Below, one piece after another: positions 26,448 to 38,054 of a DNA stretch of 64,000 nt. The position numbers were made by a program, and so were the translations under genes. Numbering within the stretch: the first letter of the stretch is position 1; each line of letters opens with the position of its first letter. Origin of the DNA: Euphorbia lathyris (Eukaryota; Streptophyta; Magnoliopsida; Malpighiales; Euphorbiaceae); NCBI RefSeq assembly GCF_963576675.1, contig NC_088916.1, positions 82,043,501 to 82,107,500 on the forward strand, read 5' to 3'. The notes beneath the pieces are model-generated. The model saw nothing but the letters and a program-made list of their open reading frames with translations, ran no database searches and was not told where the DNA came from.

Positions 26448-27024
26448 ACTAATCCTCTTTGTATCTGTAAGTTGATTTATAATGTCATATTGTTCTGTAA
26501 TTGGGGGATTCGGGATCGAAGAAGTTCATAAATTCCGGCTTCACTTTGTAGAAATGTACGAATTGAACTATACCGACGAATTGGTATTGTATTTTCTTCG
26601 TTGTTGCACTTGCATTTTGGAGACCTTATTACAGACATCCGGTGTTGGAAACACCTGTCCGTTGGGAAGTCCCGCGGAAGATCTCTGCATTTTGACTCTG
26701 TTTCATTGTGAGAGGTGGCAATTTCTGACACGAAAACACGATTACAGAGCCAACCCGACTGACACGACACGATTGACACGAAAATCATTTTTCTAGCATT
26801 TATAACATATAAAACCATATGGAACATAAATATGAGATAACACGATTTTGACACGAAACACGATAATTGTCAGGTGAGATCATTCTGTTAGATTTTCATA
26901 AAAGTAAAATAATCACATAATTATTTATTAAAGTTAATAACAAATCAAAATTTTAAAAGTTATAAAAGTGGTGAAAATTTTATTTTCATAGAGAAGATAA
27001 ATTACATAGAAAATGAAATGTAAA
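26448..27024. other. AAE1 3' flank with dispersed TGACACGA repeat
   Basis: After the AAE1 stop there is an AT-rich 3' flank. At 26720-26870 the sequence CTGACACGAAAACACGATTAC... TGACACGAAACACGATAATTG belongs to a dispersed repeat also present at 37090-37205 and 39015-39125. The frame at 26482-26796 looks accidental. Confidence 0.45.
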
Positions 27025-27540
27025 TAAACTAAAAAGGATAAGATGTAAAAATTCTCCAAACATTGACAGTCATGAGTAATATTATTTTTCATATTGACAG
27101 TTAAGAGTAATTTTATCTCTAACGTTAGCAAATTGGATCAATTTGAGAAATAATTCATTAAACTGTCTTCTCAATAACGAATTTTATCGTCTCCACTTCA
27201 TGTGTGCGTCATTTTATCACCAATTAGTAACATATCACAAACACATGAATAGAGATGAACAAATAGAAAATTGTATTGTATTTCATACAAATTGTAAAAA
27301 AAATTCAAATATTTCGTCGAATTTAAAATATTGATATCTAATTCTATTACTAAATAATAAAAAAAATGTAATTCTTTTTTTTTCTTAGAACTAATTGATA
27401 TACGTGTTTGATAATGATGTCTGAAATTGACCAAATTTACCAACATTATGGGTAAAATTGCTCTTGGCTACTTATGTTAGAGGTAAAATTATACAAATTT
27501 AGACGTTAGGATAAATTTGTTCTCAACTGTCAACGTTTTC
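27025..27540. mobile_element. Decayed MITE (GTAAAATTGCTCTTGGC family)
   Basis: Blocks AGTAATTTTATCTCTAACGTTAGC... GGATCAATTTGAG on the left and GAAATTGACCAAATTTACCAACATTATGGG on the right form an imperfect inverted repeat like 11339-11919. The termini are degraded. Confidence 0.5.
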
Positions 27541-28060
27541 GAAGTGTAGATTTGTCCTTAACGTTTAAAATTGTCTAAATTTAATTCTAACATTTTCAAG
27601 TCAATTTTAGCCCTATCTTATTAAAAATTTGAAAATGATTATTTGACTGTTATTTAACGGTTACATCGGACCTTCCAAAACATCAATTATATTTAAAATA
27701 TTTAATGTGTTATTTAAACAAATAGTCACTCTGGATCCCAAAGGCACGCTCCCCCAACTCATATTTAACACGAAACGGAAAGATAGGATCCGAAGACCAC
27801 TCAAACGTTGTCACGTGTCCAGGTACACACTTTGTTGTCTATAAATAGCCTGAGAATCAAAACTAAAGGTATGTAATCACATACAATCTTTCTCACTCAA
27901 TTGCTTTCAAGTTACTTAATACTTCCTCAAGTATTCTTCCGAGTTAAGCATTAGAGAGGGTGCGCTGGACCTTCGGCCTCTTTTCTGACGATTGTTGTTG
28001 TTTCAGGTGATCGGAAATAGCCAAGTGACGGATTACAGAAAGAAAGATATCAATATATAT
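27541..28060 (+). other. Old inverted-repeat arm followed by LTR-like sequence
   Basis: 27541-27725 matches the left arm of the composite at 15385. From about 27730 the base composition changes. CACGTGTCC is followed by CTATAAATAGCC at 27839-27850, then a leader-like tract (CTTTCTCACTCAATTGCTTTC) and a GC-richer stretch with GTGCGCTGGACCTTCGGCC. This looks like the promoter and R region of an LTR, but I find no paired end or target duplication. It is followed by an (AT)n microsatellite at 28052-28073. Confidence 0.3.
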
Positions 28061-28186
28061 ATATATATATATATAATTATTCTATTGTTTTTAATCTTCT
28101 TGACAATTAACATAATAAGATTAAATTAGAGTTAAGCGATGGAAAGAAAGAATAAAATTTACCTAACTTAACAACTCTAAAAAGAA

Positions 28187-28646
28187 GGTTTAAAGTATTA
28201 TTTGGCCCCTGATCTATCCAAAATTTTATCATTTGGCCCCTGACCTATTATTTGGTCACATTTGGCACCTGATCTATCTCAAATTGATGAACTTTTACTC
28301 AATTTGGATTCAAACTTAACCGAATCATTATCTCATTGATAAGTAACGATATTTTTACACTTGAACTTAATGGATTTTGGTTTAGGATTTCTTTTTTCCT
28401 TTTTTAATCTAATTAATTATTTCCACATAATGTGGAAAAAAAACTTTAAGAAATATCACGTTTCAAGTTTAAGTGTCAAAATATCGTTAGTTATCAATGA
28501 GATAACAATTCCGTTAAGTATTCATACAAATTGGGTGAAATTTCACCAAATTGGATAGGTCAAGGGCCAAATGTGACCAAATAATAGGTCAGAGCCCAAA
28601 TGACACAATTTTGGATAGGTCAGGGACCAAATAATGCTTTAAGCCC
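28187..28646. mobile_element. Mutator-like MITE (TTTGGCCCCTGATCTATC family)
   Basis: Ends GGTTTAAAGTATTATTTGGCC and its reverse near GGGACCAAATAATGCTTTAAGCCC. Perfect 9-bp duplications TAAAAAGAA lie at 28178-28186 and 28647-28655. Non-coding. Confidence 0.9.
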
Positions 28647-28655
28647 TAAAAAGAA

Positions 28656-28964
28656 TCACAATGTATATAATAAATGTTAATCGGGAAATCCGTGGGGATC
28701 CCCGTGGAGACAATATCAAGGACGGGCACAAGAACCAGGGGAAAAAATAATTTCCATCCCCATCCCGTAGGGATTCTGATCGGAGAATATCCATCAAGGC
28801 GGATCCCCATCTCGTTTATATCCCTATTTGTGCAGTTTGCAATTAAATGTCATACTATTATTTATTTATTTTTCAAAAAATATTTATAGTTTATTTAATT
28901 TGTAAAACCAGTGTCAATATTTTTACTTGCTTCAAATCGTTGTGTTTTAATTAACTCTAGAAAT
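28656..28964. other. Intergenic sequence with GGGGATCCCCG-type block
   Basis: 28680-28820 is GC-richer, with CGTGGGGATCCCCGTGG and CATCCCCATCCCGTAGGG. It recalls the ends of the hAT element at 48298 but has no clear termini. The rest is AT-rich and unassigned. Confidence 0.35.
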
Positions 28965-29527
28965 AATGTACAAAAATACACATAATGTTTACGGTCATGA
29001 ATAATTTTACCCCTAACATCTAAAATGGTGAAATTTTACTCCTAACATTGGCAGCGAAGAGCACTTTTACCCATAATATTGACAAGTTTGGTCAATTTCA
29101 GACATTATTGTAAGACACATATTTTGTTCCTTATTCTACACCAAATGCATATCAGTTCGTTTAAAAAAAAAATCATATTTTCTGTGATTTAATAATAGAA
29201 TTGGAGGTTAATATTTATTAATTCGACAAAATATTTTGAATTTTTTTTGTCCAGCTCGTAAAACAGATAGTATTTTTTTTATTTAATTTTTTAATTTTTT
29301 TTCACGTCTAATCATATTTTTATGACTTGTCACTAATGAGTGATAAGATGACCCACATGTGAAGTGTAGATGACAAGATTCATGACCCAGAAGATAGTTT
29401 GATGAATTATTTCTAAAATTAACCCAACTTGACAATTGTTAGGGGTAAAATTGTTGTTGATTGCCAGAGTAAAATTGCATCATTTTGACGTTAGTCGTAA
29501 AATTGCTTCTGACTGTAAACGTTAAGA
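28965..29527. mobile_element. Decayed MITE (GGTGCAAAAATACCCCTAACG family)
   Basis: Arms ATTTTACCCCTAACATCTAAAATGG and GTTAGGGGTAAAATTG with the family's characteristic middle (CTTATTCTACACC, GATAAGATGACCC). The right terminus is missing, replaced by the next element. Confidence 0.65.
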
Positions 29528-30076
29528 GTCCATTTGGTACGTTGTAATGCAATGTAATCAAATGTGTAATGTAATGAAATAGAATAATGATTTCATTACC
29601 ACATTTGGTTGACAAATTTGAATAAAATTTGATAAAATGAAGTTATCAATAAATATGTATGTTTATATTAGTTAAATGCAATTTTCATGGTTTTGTGTAT
29701 TGCTTGTTTTTTTCGCATTTTTCCATTTTTTTTCGTGTTTCATGTTTTTTCCCATTTTTTGTTCATTTTTCGTTTTTCCCCGTTTTTCTCGTTTTCATGT
29801 TTTTCTCCATTTTCCGTTTTTCATTTTTTCTCGGTTTTTGTTTTTTCACATTTTTCTCTTTCTTTTTTATTTTTTTTAGTTTTTATGTTTTCATGTTTTT
29901 CTATATTTCTCCATTAATAATAAAAATACAAGAGTTAATTGTAATGAGGATTCAAACCTACTTTGTTTGTAACATTCGTTACATCAATTTATAAAAAAAA
30001 ATTGAATGATGTATTTGTAATTCCATTACGATAAAAAATGATATACTAACCAAACATGATAATGGACATCTGTTAT
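29528..30076. mobile_element. Unclassified terminal-repeat element with T-rich core
   Basis: The left end GAGTCCATTTGGTACG and the right end CCAAACATGATAATGGACAT are approximate inverted repeats, with ATTACATTGCATT-type subterminal blocks. The core 29700-29910 is an almost pure run of TTTTTCGTGTTTCATG-like words, so the F-rich frames at 29659-29994 are products of low complexity. Confidence 0.4.
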
Positions 30077-30279
30077 AATGAGCATTCCATGTAGGAAACG
30101 AGATCTAAGGTATTTTCACATGTTATCCTTCCACCCTAAATAATTCCAAACTATTGTCTGAGTTTGTAACTGAATGGCTGAGTCATCATTTTTATATATA
30201 AAAAGAAAAGTTGTGCTTAGTTGTCATATTTCCACCTTAAAGAAGCAAACAAAAGTGAGAATTGATACTATAATTTAAA

Positions 30280-30687
30280 GGCCTAATACACAAATAACCC
30301 CTGAATTTATCCAAATATAGCAATTATCCCCTCCAACTTTCAATTATAACAACTTACCCCTTAAACTTGTCTAATTATAAAACATAACCTCTTAAACTTG
30401 TCTAATTGTAAAATATAACCTCAAATTGCTGACATTGACTGCAATTGAAGAAACATGTGAAATACAAAAGTTGCAACGCTCGTGGAGTGTGATAATCAGA
30501 TCTTTGGCATGATACGAATCCGGGAAAACGTTTTTACGGTTGCTTCAAATACGGGATAAAAAAATTCCCAATTTGGGGTTATGTTTTACAATTGGACAAG
30601 TTTAAGAGGTAAGTTGTTACAATTGAAAGTTGAGGGGGACAGTTGTAATATTTGGACAAGTTCAGGGGGTTATTTATGTATTAGGCC
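30280..30687. mobile_element. Mutator-like MITE, first of three stacked insertions
   Basis: Ends GGCCTAATACACAAATAACC and its reverse, with perfect 9-bp duplications TAATTTAAA at 30271-30279 and 30688-30696. Same family as 21659-22035. Confidence 0.92.
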
Positions 30688-30696
30688 TAATTTAAA

Positions 30697-31646
30697 GGGA
30701 TAAGACACCAAAATAGGCCTAAGGTTTTTAAGGAAGTACCAATTTAGGCTTAACATTCAAAATAGCACCAATATAGGCTTAACGGTTACAACATAATATC
30801 AATTTAGGCTTAAAGTTTACAATATAGCATCAATTTAGGCCTCGCGTACAAAATAACACCAATATAGACTTAACGTTTACAAAATATTACGAATTTAAGC
30901 TTCACGTTTTACAAAATATATACAATTTAAGCTAAACGTCATAATTAAATTAATCATATTATATTCTTTCCCTATTAACTTTATATGCTATCTTTTTATT
31001 TAGTTCTACATTTTTATTTATATAATACAATTAATTAGTACTCTTGCCCATTAAAATCTTATATTTGTTTTTCATAAATGATTTCATGACTACTAAATTT
31101 CATTGCTCATGTAATATATGCAAACTAAAAGTAATTGAATATCCACAATATTTCGAACACTGACATGTATCAATATTATTTTAACTAGTGTTCAAAATAT
31201 TATGGATATTCAATTACTTTTAGTTTGCATATATTACATAACCATGAAATTTAGAAGTCATGGAATGGTCGATGAAAAACAAATATAAGGTTTTAATGGG
31301 CAAGAAAACTAATTAATATAATAAATAAGAAAATAGAACTAAATAAAAATATAACATATAAAGTTAATAGGAAAAGAATATAATATGGTTAATTTAATTG
31401 TGACGTTTAATTTAAATTGGATATATTTTGTAAACGTTAAGCTTAAATTCGTATTATTTTGTAAACGTTAAGCCTATATTGGTGCTATTTTGTACGTGAG
31501 GTCTAAATTGATGCTATATTATAAACGTTAAGCCTAAATTGATATTATGTTGTAAACGTTAAGTCTATATTGGCACTATTTTGAACATTGAGCCTAAATT
31601 GGTACTTCTCTAAAAACCTTAGGCCTATTTTGGTACCTTATCTCTA
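30697..31646. mobile_element. Mutator-like element, one long hairpin
   Basis: Nearly the whole element is two inverted arms of about 470 bp (GGGATAAGACACCAAAATAGG... and the reverse). The arms contain short tandem phrases of the type CCAATTTAGGCTTAACGTTTAC. The 9-mer TAATTTAAA before it recurs at 31647-31655, right after it. No coding capacity. Confidence 0.85.
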
Positions 31647-31658
31647 TAATTTAAATAG

Positions 31659-32650
31659 GGTGTTGTTATACTTAGCCACAAATTCCCACCCCTAGCCCCG
31701 TGAAAGGACGAAAATGCCCTTTCATTGGTTTTGGATGGAAAAAGCCTCTTTTTTTTGCCTTCCCGACACACGGACGTGTGGCTATCACGCCTCACGGTGT
31801 GGTCGGGCGTGATAGCCACACGCCTCACCTTGTGGTCGGGCGTGTAGCTATCACGCCCGACCACACGGTGTGGCGTGTGGCCATCACGTCCGACCACACG
31901 GTGAGGCGTGATAGCCACACGCCCGACCTCATGGTGCGGCGTAATAGCCACACACCCGCGTGTCGGGAGGGCAAAAAAAATTAGTCCGCTATTCAATTAA
32001 ACCCGTAAATACCTGTTACGTGTTCAAACTACAGAATTTTAATTAAAACCTGTAAATAACATAGAATTTTAATTAAAACCCGTAACAATAATATAAGTTC
32101 ATGAATAAATATTAACTAAAATTAACAAAATAAATTAGCAAAATAAAAATTTAGTTAAACAAAATAAAATTTACAACAACTAAACTTAAACAAATTAAAT
32201 TTACAATATAAAAATTTAGTTAAACTAAATTTACACGGGCGTATGGGCATCACGCCGTCACCATTATGAGGGCGTATGAACATCACGCCTCACCACATGT
32301 GACGACGTATGAATATCACGCCGTCACCTGTGGTGAGGCGTGATGTTCATACGCCGCACCAGAGGTGACGGCGTGATCTCCACACGCCCCATGACCCGAT
32401 TCTGATTTTGAATAACAGCAAAATCCGATGTAAAAAAACGTCCAAAAAACATCAAAATCAAACGGAAATATGTATCATAGGCCCCTTTCCTTTACCGATC
32501 CATGTTTTTGTTGATAAATTAGTCCGGATTAGATTAAAGAAAGTTTAGGTTGTTTGAGAGGATTTGAGAATTCTGAAAATTGTCTAAAGGGTATTTCGGT
32601 CTTTTCACGGAACTAGGGGTGGGAATTTGAGGTTGGGCATAGTAATTCAC
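31659..32650. mobile_element. Mutator-like element with GC-rich palindromic core, third in the stack
   Basis: The arms CAAATTCCCACCCCTAG... GTGAAAGGACGAAAATGCCC and the reverse (GGGTATTTCGGTCTTTTCACGG... CTAGGGGTGGGAATTTG) form the ends. Flanks TTTAAATAG and TTTAAATAA match at 8 of 9. Two inner blocks (31770-31965 and 32235-32390) are built from repeats such as GTGGTCGGGCGTGATAGCCACACG and its reverse, so open frames occur on both strands (31625-31996 minus, 31700-31984 plus) but encode only repeats. Confidence 0.8.
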
Positions 32651-32921
32651 TTTAAATAAGTCCAAAAGTAGTAAACATATTACCATATTAGGTCCGACCA
32701 AAAAAATATATTACCATATTAGGTCTGACAGCTTCCAATTGCATGAAGCACACGTGGACAAATACAACCTCACGAGTCTGACACTTCTATTCGTAACTCC
32801 TTGGTTTATGACTAGCCGTTTCAGTTTGAAAAAAAAAAAGGAATCAACTAGAAAATGCTAAATTTAGGGATGAGGGACAATTTCGTCATTTAATTATGTG
32901 TCTTTTTGTAGGAATGATAAT

Positions 32922-33435
32922 GGGTAAATTACACCCATGGCCACTGAACTTTACCATTTTAACATTATGATCACTGAACTTCAATTCTTAACAGTATAGT
33001 CACCGAACTTTACACTTTTTAACACCGGCGGCTACTCAACACCTCAAAATAACTGTTGACGACCTCAACACAAAACATTCGAAGAGTTAATGATATTCTA
33101 AGGAACTTTAATCCTTGAAAATTTTCGTTTTGAGATCATTTAGGTATTGTTTGGTTAGGAGAGAGAAAACAAATTTTTAGAGAGAGAAAGCTCCAAAAAA
33201 TGTGATTTTGGAAAATAAAAAATGTGGTTTCATGGTAAATATCGTTCTGAATAATTTTAATTCTTGAATATTTTCATTTTGAGGTCATTAACGGTCATTT
33301 TAAGGAGTTGGTTAAAATTGAGTGGTTACTGATGTTAAAAAGTGTAAAGTTCAGTGACCATACCGTTAAGAATTAAAGTTCAGTTGTCATAATATTAAAA
33401 TAGGTAAAGTTCATGCGCGGGGTGTAATTTACCCG
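32922..33435. mobile_element. Mutator-like MITE (AATTACACCCATGGCCACT family)
   Basis: Ends GGGTAAATTACACCCATGG and GGGTGTAATTTACCC with the same middle as 21062-21586. Flanks AATGATAAT and AATAATAAT match at 8 of 9. Confidence 0.82.
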
Positions 33436-33922
33436 AATAATAATAATAATAAAACATAACACTCATTTTGCTACCAAATTAAAACTTGAAAGTAATTATG
33501 ACATTAAACTTATCAAAATCATTAATCAATCAGATTCCTAAACTAAATAAAAATTGGAGATAATGTGTAAAAATACTTCTAACATTAATATTTAGGAGTA
33601 ATTTTACTCGTAACATTTAAAATGATGCAATTTTTCTCCAAACATCGGCAGCTAAGAGCAATTTTACACTAACATTGGCAAATCAGATCAATTTGAGAAA
33701 TAATTCATCAAACCATCTTCCCAGTCACAAATTTTATCATCTATGTTTTACATTTGTGTTATTTTATTACTCATTAGTAAGGGATCATAAACAGATGAAT
33801 AGACGTGAAAAAAAATAAAATAAAAAATTATATTGTATTTTATACAAGTTGGATGAAAAAATTTAAATATTTTACCGAATTTAAAAATATTAATTTTTAA
33901 TTATATTAAATCATAAAAAGTA

Positions 33923-34065
33923 TGAGTGGTGAAGCTCTTAGCCTAGTAGTTGAGAGCTTACCTATGATTAGGGAGGTCATGGGTTTGAATCACATCCGGG
34001 TGCGGTGGAGATTTTTTTTTTTTTTTTTAATGTAAGCGCATTGTGCGCAAAATTTTTTTTTAAAG
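33923..34065 (+). mobile_element. tRNA-derived SINE (copy 1)
   Basis: A-box-like TAGCCTAGTAGTTGAG, B-box-like GGTTTGAATC, GTGCGGTGGAG, then a T tract and a tail. It is flanked by AAATCATAAAAAGTA at 33908-33922 and 34066-34080. It was duplicated with the surrounding segment, so it is not an independent insertion in copy 2. Confidence 0.82.
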
Positions 34066-34665
34066 AAATCATAAAAAGTACGAAATCTTTTTTTATAATC
34101 AACTTACTTGCAATTGGTGTAGAATAAAGAATAAAATATTTGTGTTTTATAATAATGTCTGAAATTGACAAACTTATCAACGTTAGAGGTAAAATTGCTA
34201 TTGATTGCGAACGTTAAAGGTAAAATTGCTCCTAACTTTAAAGTTAGTACACCTTATCCATTTAAAAAAAGCATAACACCTATTTTGCTCCCAAATTAAA
34301 GCTCCCGAGTTAATTATGACTTTAAACTTATCAAAATCATTAATCAGGTCCCTGAACTAAGTAAAAATTATCAATTAAGTCTTCATCTTAAGTAAAAATC
34401 ATTAATTGCGTCCTCATTGAAAATCATTCAGTTTAACATTTTAAGACCCTCTTTCCAAACTCATTTGAGTCAGCACAAAAATCATTACAGTCAATGTCAA
34501 ATAATACCATATATCCGGGGCACGAGTAACTTGATGCACCGAGTTAATAATTTGATGCCACACATAACACTTCAGCCAATAAAACGTTAACGTTGTAATA
34601 ATTAATTAATTATATATATATTTTAATTAATTATTTATATAAAATTCTAAATCCTAAAGTATATA

Positions 34666-36725
34666 CAGTAAAATCTCGATAAATGCATATCCTTGGGACC
34701 GGAAAAAAATATTCATTAAGCGAGATTATTTATTTATCGATAAATGAATAAATTATTCATTTATCGATAAATCAATATTTATTATTTTATAGATAATTTT
34801 TCATTGTAAAATGCATACATTGTATGTGATAAGAAAAATCAGAAGACATCAATTAAAGTATTACCTGAATCTAGAGACGTTTAATTTTTTTTTGGGTGAA
34901 ACTTAATGCATTTAAAACTAAGTTCATGTACATAGCAAATGAAAAGGTTTAGTATTTAGCTATAAAAGGTAGAAAATATATTCCAAGTACACATTCTTTT
35001 CTCCTCCAATGGTAGAGGTGTCAAAATGGATCATAACCCATTTAACGACTCGTTTAACTCGTAATTAAACGAATTAGGGTTGACTCATTTATGTGTTGAG
35101 TCATAAATGAGTCGACCCACCTAACTCATATAACAAATGGGTTGGGTCATGGGTTAATTGGGTTGACTCAATTAACTCATTTAATAATTTGTGAAAAAAT
35201 GATAAATCATGAAAAAACGGAAAATCGAGAAAAATGGAAAAAAACTAAAAAATAAAAAGCGGAAAATTAGTTAGAAACTTAATGTATTTAAGGGTTAATT
35301 TTAAAAAATGAAAAGAGTGAATAACAAGAAAAAGTGAACTATAACAAAAATAAAAAACGTGAGAAGAACACAAAAATGTGAAAAACGGAAAACGAAAAAC
35401 GAAAAAAAACGTGAAACCTCGAAAATGCGAAAACACACAAAAACATGATAAAACACGAAAAATACAAAACATGAAAAAACACTAAAAACATGAACAATGG
35501 AAAAAAGCGAGAAATTGTGAAAACGCGAAAAAACACAACAAAAACAAAAACGTGACAAAACGCGAAAAATGCAAAAATGTGAACAAACACAAAAAAAACA
35601 TGAAAACGTGAAAAATATGAACAACATGAAAACACCAAAAACACGAAAACGTGAAAAAACGTTAAAACGCATTTTTTCACATTTTCGCTTTTTCAAAGTT
35701 AATTTTTTTTCTTCACATTTTCGTGTTTTTCACATTTTTTTTATGTTTCGTGTTTTTAATATTTTTTATGTTTTTCGTGTTTTTCACATTTTTTCACATT
35801 TTTTCACATTTTATTTTTGTAACGTTTTCGTGTTTTTAATAGTTTGTTTATGTTTTTTCACGTTTTTCACATTTTTTCAACTTTTTTCGTGTCTTAACAG
35901 TTTGTTTATTTGTGTTTTTTCCCGTTTTCCACATTTTTCAAGTTTTTCATGTTTTTAACGTTTTTCATGTTTTTGTGTTTTTCCATATTTTTTCACGTTT
36001 TCGTGTTTTTAACCTTTGTTTAAGTTTTCGTATTTTTTTTTACTTTTTCTGTTTAGAGATAGTGGCAGAAGGCACGAGGTGCCAACACCCACGACTGCCA
36101 GGAACCATCCCTTATGTTATTGGTTACGTCTTTGTTCACATTTAACGTATCCTTTTTTTAATGTTGTTTCCGTTTTTACATTTTTTTTGTTTAAATTTTA
36201 ATTATATTTAGTTAATCGGGTTAAATGAATTAAATATGTTGATTTTTAATTTTCATTGTACTTAAATCAAAAGTTGCTTAGATTTAATTAATTGGATTAA
36301 ATGAGTCAATTCGTATAACTCGTTTAATAAATGAATTGTGTCATATCCACCCATTTATTAAATGGGTCATCCAACTCATTTATTAAATGAATCGAGTTGT
36401 ATCGATTCATATATTAAATGAATTGAGTCAATCCATTTATCCATTTTGACAACCCTATCCAATGGCTTCTCATCATTTGAAAGGAGTAAATAAATCAACT
36501 TTAACTGACAAAATGATGAGTGCAATTTGTGATATATTTTGTATGTAATTCAATAATTATTAATTTATATTTTCATTGGGCCCTTAAGGATTTAAATATT
36601 TTTATTACTTAATGCATTTAGCGAGGTTATTATTTTAGTCCATTGGCCCAAGTCGGGACCGAAAGAATTTATTATATAAACGAGGTTATTACTTTATCGA
36701 ACATTCATTTATCGAGGTTTAACTG
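34666..36725. mobile_element. Emigrant-like (pogo-type) MITE with TA duplication
   Basis: Ends CAGTAAAATCTCGATAAAT and, reversed, CAGTTAAACCTCGATAAAT, which resemble the known Emigrant terminal repeat (CAGTAAAACCTCTATAAAT). It is bounded by TA on both sides. Copy 2 of the local duplication shows the unoccupied site (AGTATATAATGTTTCATC near 38650). Without the nested hAT element at 35013-36457 it is about 607 bp and non-coding. Confidence 0.88.
35013..36457. mobile_element. hAT-like element nested in the Emigrant-like MITE
   Basis: Ends TAGAGGTGTCAAAATGGAT and, reversed, TAGGGTTGTCAAAATGGAT, with perfect 8-bp duplications TCCAATGG at 35005-35012 and 36458-36465. Subterminal regions repeat AACTCATTTAATAAATG. 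The core 35200-36050 is a long imperfect palindrome of GTGAAAAACACGAAAA words and their reverse. A short unique stretch at 36055-36140 interrupts it. The F-rich frames on both strands are low-complexity artefacts. Confidence 0.9.
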
Positions 36726-37210
36726 TAACGATTCATCAAATTATTAGTCTGGTACATAAATAATGCTTATTTAGAATTAATACAACTGTTGAAAGTTACT
36801 TTCAAAAGAAAACCAACACTCTATCAGTTACCAACAACAATAAACATTAGCTGATTTATTTTTCTTGTTGTTTCCAATAAAAAGCTAAAAGAAATTCCGA
36901 AACACGAAAACAAACACCACAATAGAGTGTTTAGTTAGGATTAAGAAACGATTAGTGATAGCTATATTGAAAGAAAAATCAGCTAATATATACCGGCCAC
37001 AATAGTTGACAACAAGTGAAAGATTGAATCAAGCATATCTTAAAAAAATTAAATTCAAAATATAAAGATCGATGGAACGAAGTAAGGGTGGCAAATTCTG
37101 ACATGAAAACATGATTTACAGTGATAATTTGACTAACACGACACAATTAACATAAAAATTATTTTTCTAGGATTTATGTCATATATAACCCTATAATATA
37201 TATAGACGTG

Positions 37211-37549
37211 AAGCCCGGTCTCCTTTTGCTAGATTTTATAATATATCGTGAAAAAGACCGCATTTCATAGAATACGTTTACATATTTCAAGTTATTCTAA
37301 ATTCTATTTATCTGTTATATATTTAAGTCTCAAGTTGACAAAAAATAGCAAACCAAAAGTTATTTATAATTTGTTTTTGATATATATAATTTATAAAAAT
37401 AATTTTAAATTAATTTTAATATATATAAATATTATTTATTTATTTATTATGTCATCTGGTTCGACCAATCCGAGCCATTCGGTCCGACCAAGTGACCCGT
37501 GACCCAGTCACCAATCCGATTTGATGTCCGGTCTGGTTCTAATAACATT
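37211..37549. other. Spacer between the duplicated copies
   Basis: AT-rich spacer of about 340 bp with one small GC-richer block (37450-37545, TTCGACCAATCCGAGCCATTC). No gene. It marks the break between the two duplicated segments. Confidence 0.45.
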
Positions 37550-37914
37550 GATAAGGTGTAAAAATACTTCTAACATTAATATCTAGGAGTAATTTTACTC
37601 GTAACATCTAAAATGGTGCAATTTTTTCCCAAAACATCGGCAGCTAAGAGCAATTTTACATTAACATTGGCAAATCGGATCAATTTGAGAAATAATTCAT
37701 CAAATTATCTTCTCAGTCACAAATTTTATCATCTACGTTTTATATATGTGTTATTTTATTACTCATTAGTAACGGATCATAAACAGATGAATAGGCGTGA
37801 AAAAAATAAAATAAAAAATTATATTAGATTTTGTACGAGTTGAACAAAAAAAATTAAATATTTTACCGAATTTAAAAATATTAATCTTCAATTATATTAA
37901 ATCATAAAAAAGTA

Positions 37915-38054
37915 TGAGTGGTGAAGCTCTTAGCCTAGTGGTTGAGAGCTTATCTATGACTAGGGAGGTCATGGGTTTAAATCACATCCGGGTGCGGTGG
38001 AGATTTTTTTTTTTAATGTAGGTGCATTGTGCGCAAAAAAAATCTTTTTTAAAG
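37915..38054 (+). mobile_element. tRNA-derived SINE (copy 2)
   Basis: Same SINE as at 33923, in the same position of the duplicated segment and with the same flanking repeat (AAATCATAAAAAGTA). Its T tract is shorter. Confidence 0.82.

Larger units (their letters stand above)
33550..37210 (+). repeat. Local duplication, copy 1 (about 1.6 kb plus a 2.06-kb insertion)
   Basis: From GTAAAAATACTTCTAACATTAAT to CCTATAATATATATAGACGTGA this copy matches copy 2 (37550-39810) almost throughout, including a MITE, a SINE and the block CCGGGGCACGAGTAAC. It differs by the Emigrant-like insertion at 34666-36725. Removing each copy's private insertion leaves both at about 1.6 kb. No gene is included. Confidence 0.88.

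Noticed and set aside
29659..29994. Phenylalanine-rich frames
   Set aside because: All three forward frames are open because the DNA is a run of TTTTTC-like words; the composition is not that of a protein.
31625..31996. Overlapping frames on both strands with VAITPDHTV repeats
   Set aside because: Encoded by palindromic repeats inside a Mutator-like element, with no start context or homology that I recognise.
33923..34065. tRNA gene
   Set aside because: A- and B-box-like words are present, but no cloverleaf is maintained, and the T tail and flanking repeat identify a SINE.
35245..36145. Several F-rich frames on both strands
   Set aside because: Products of the low-complexity palindrome in the hAT element.
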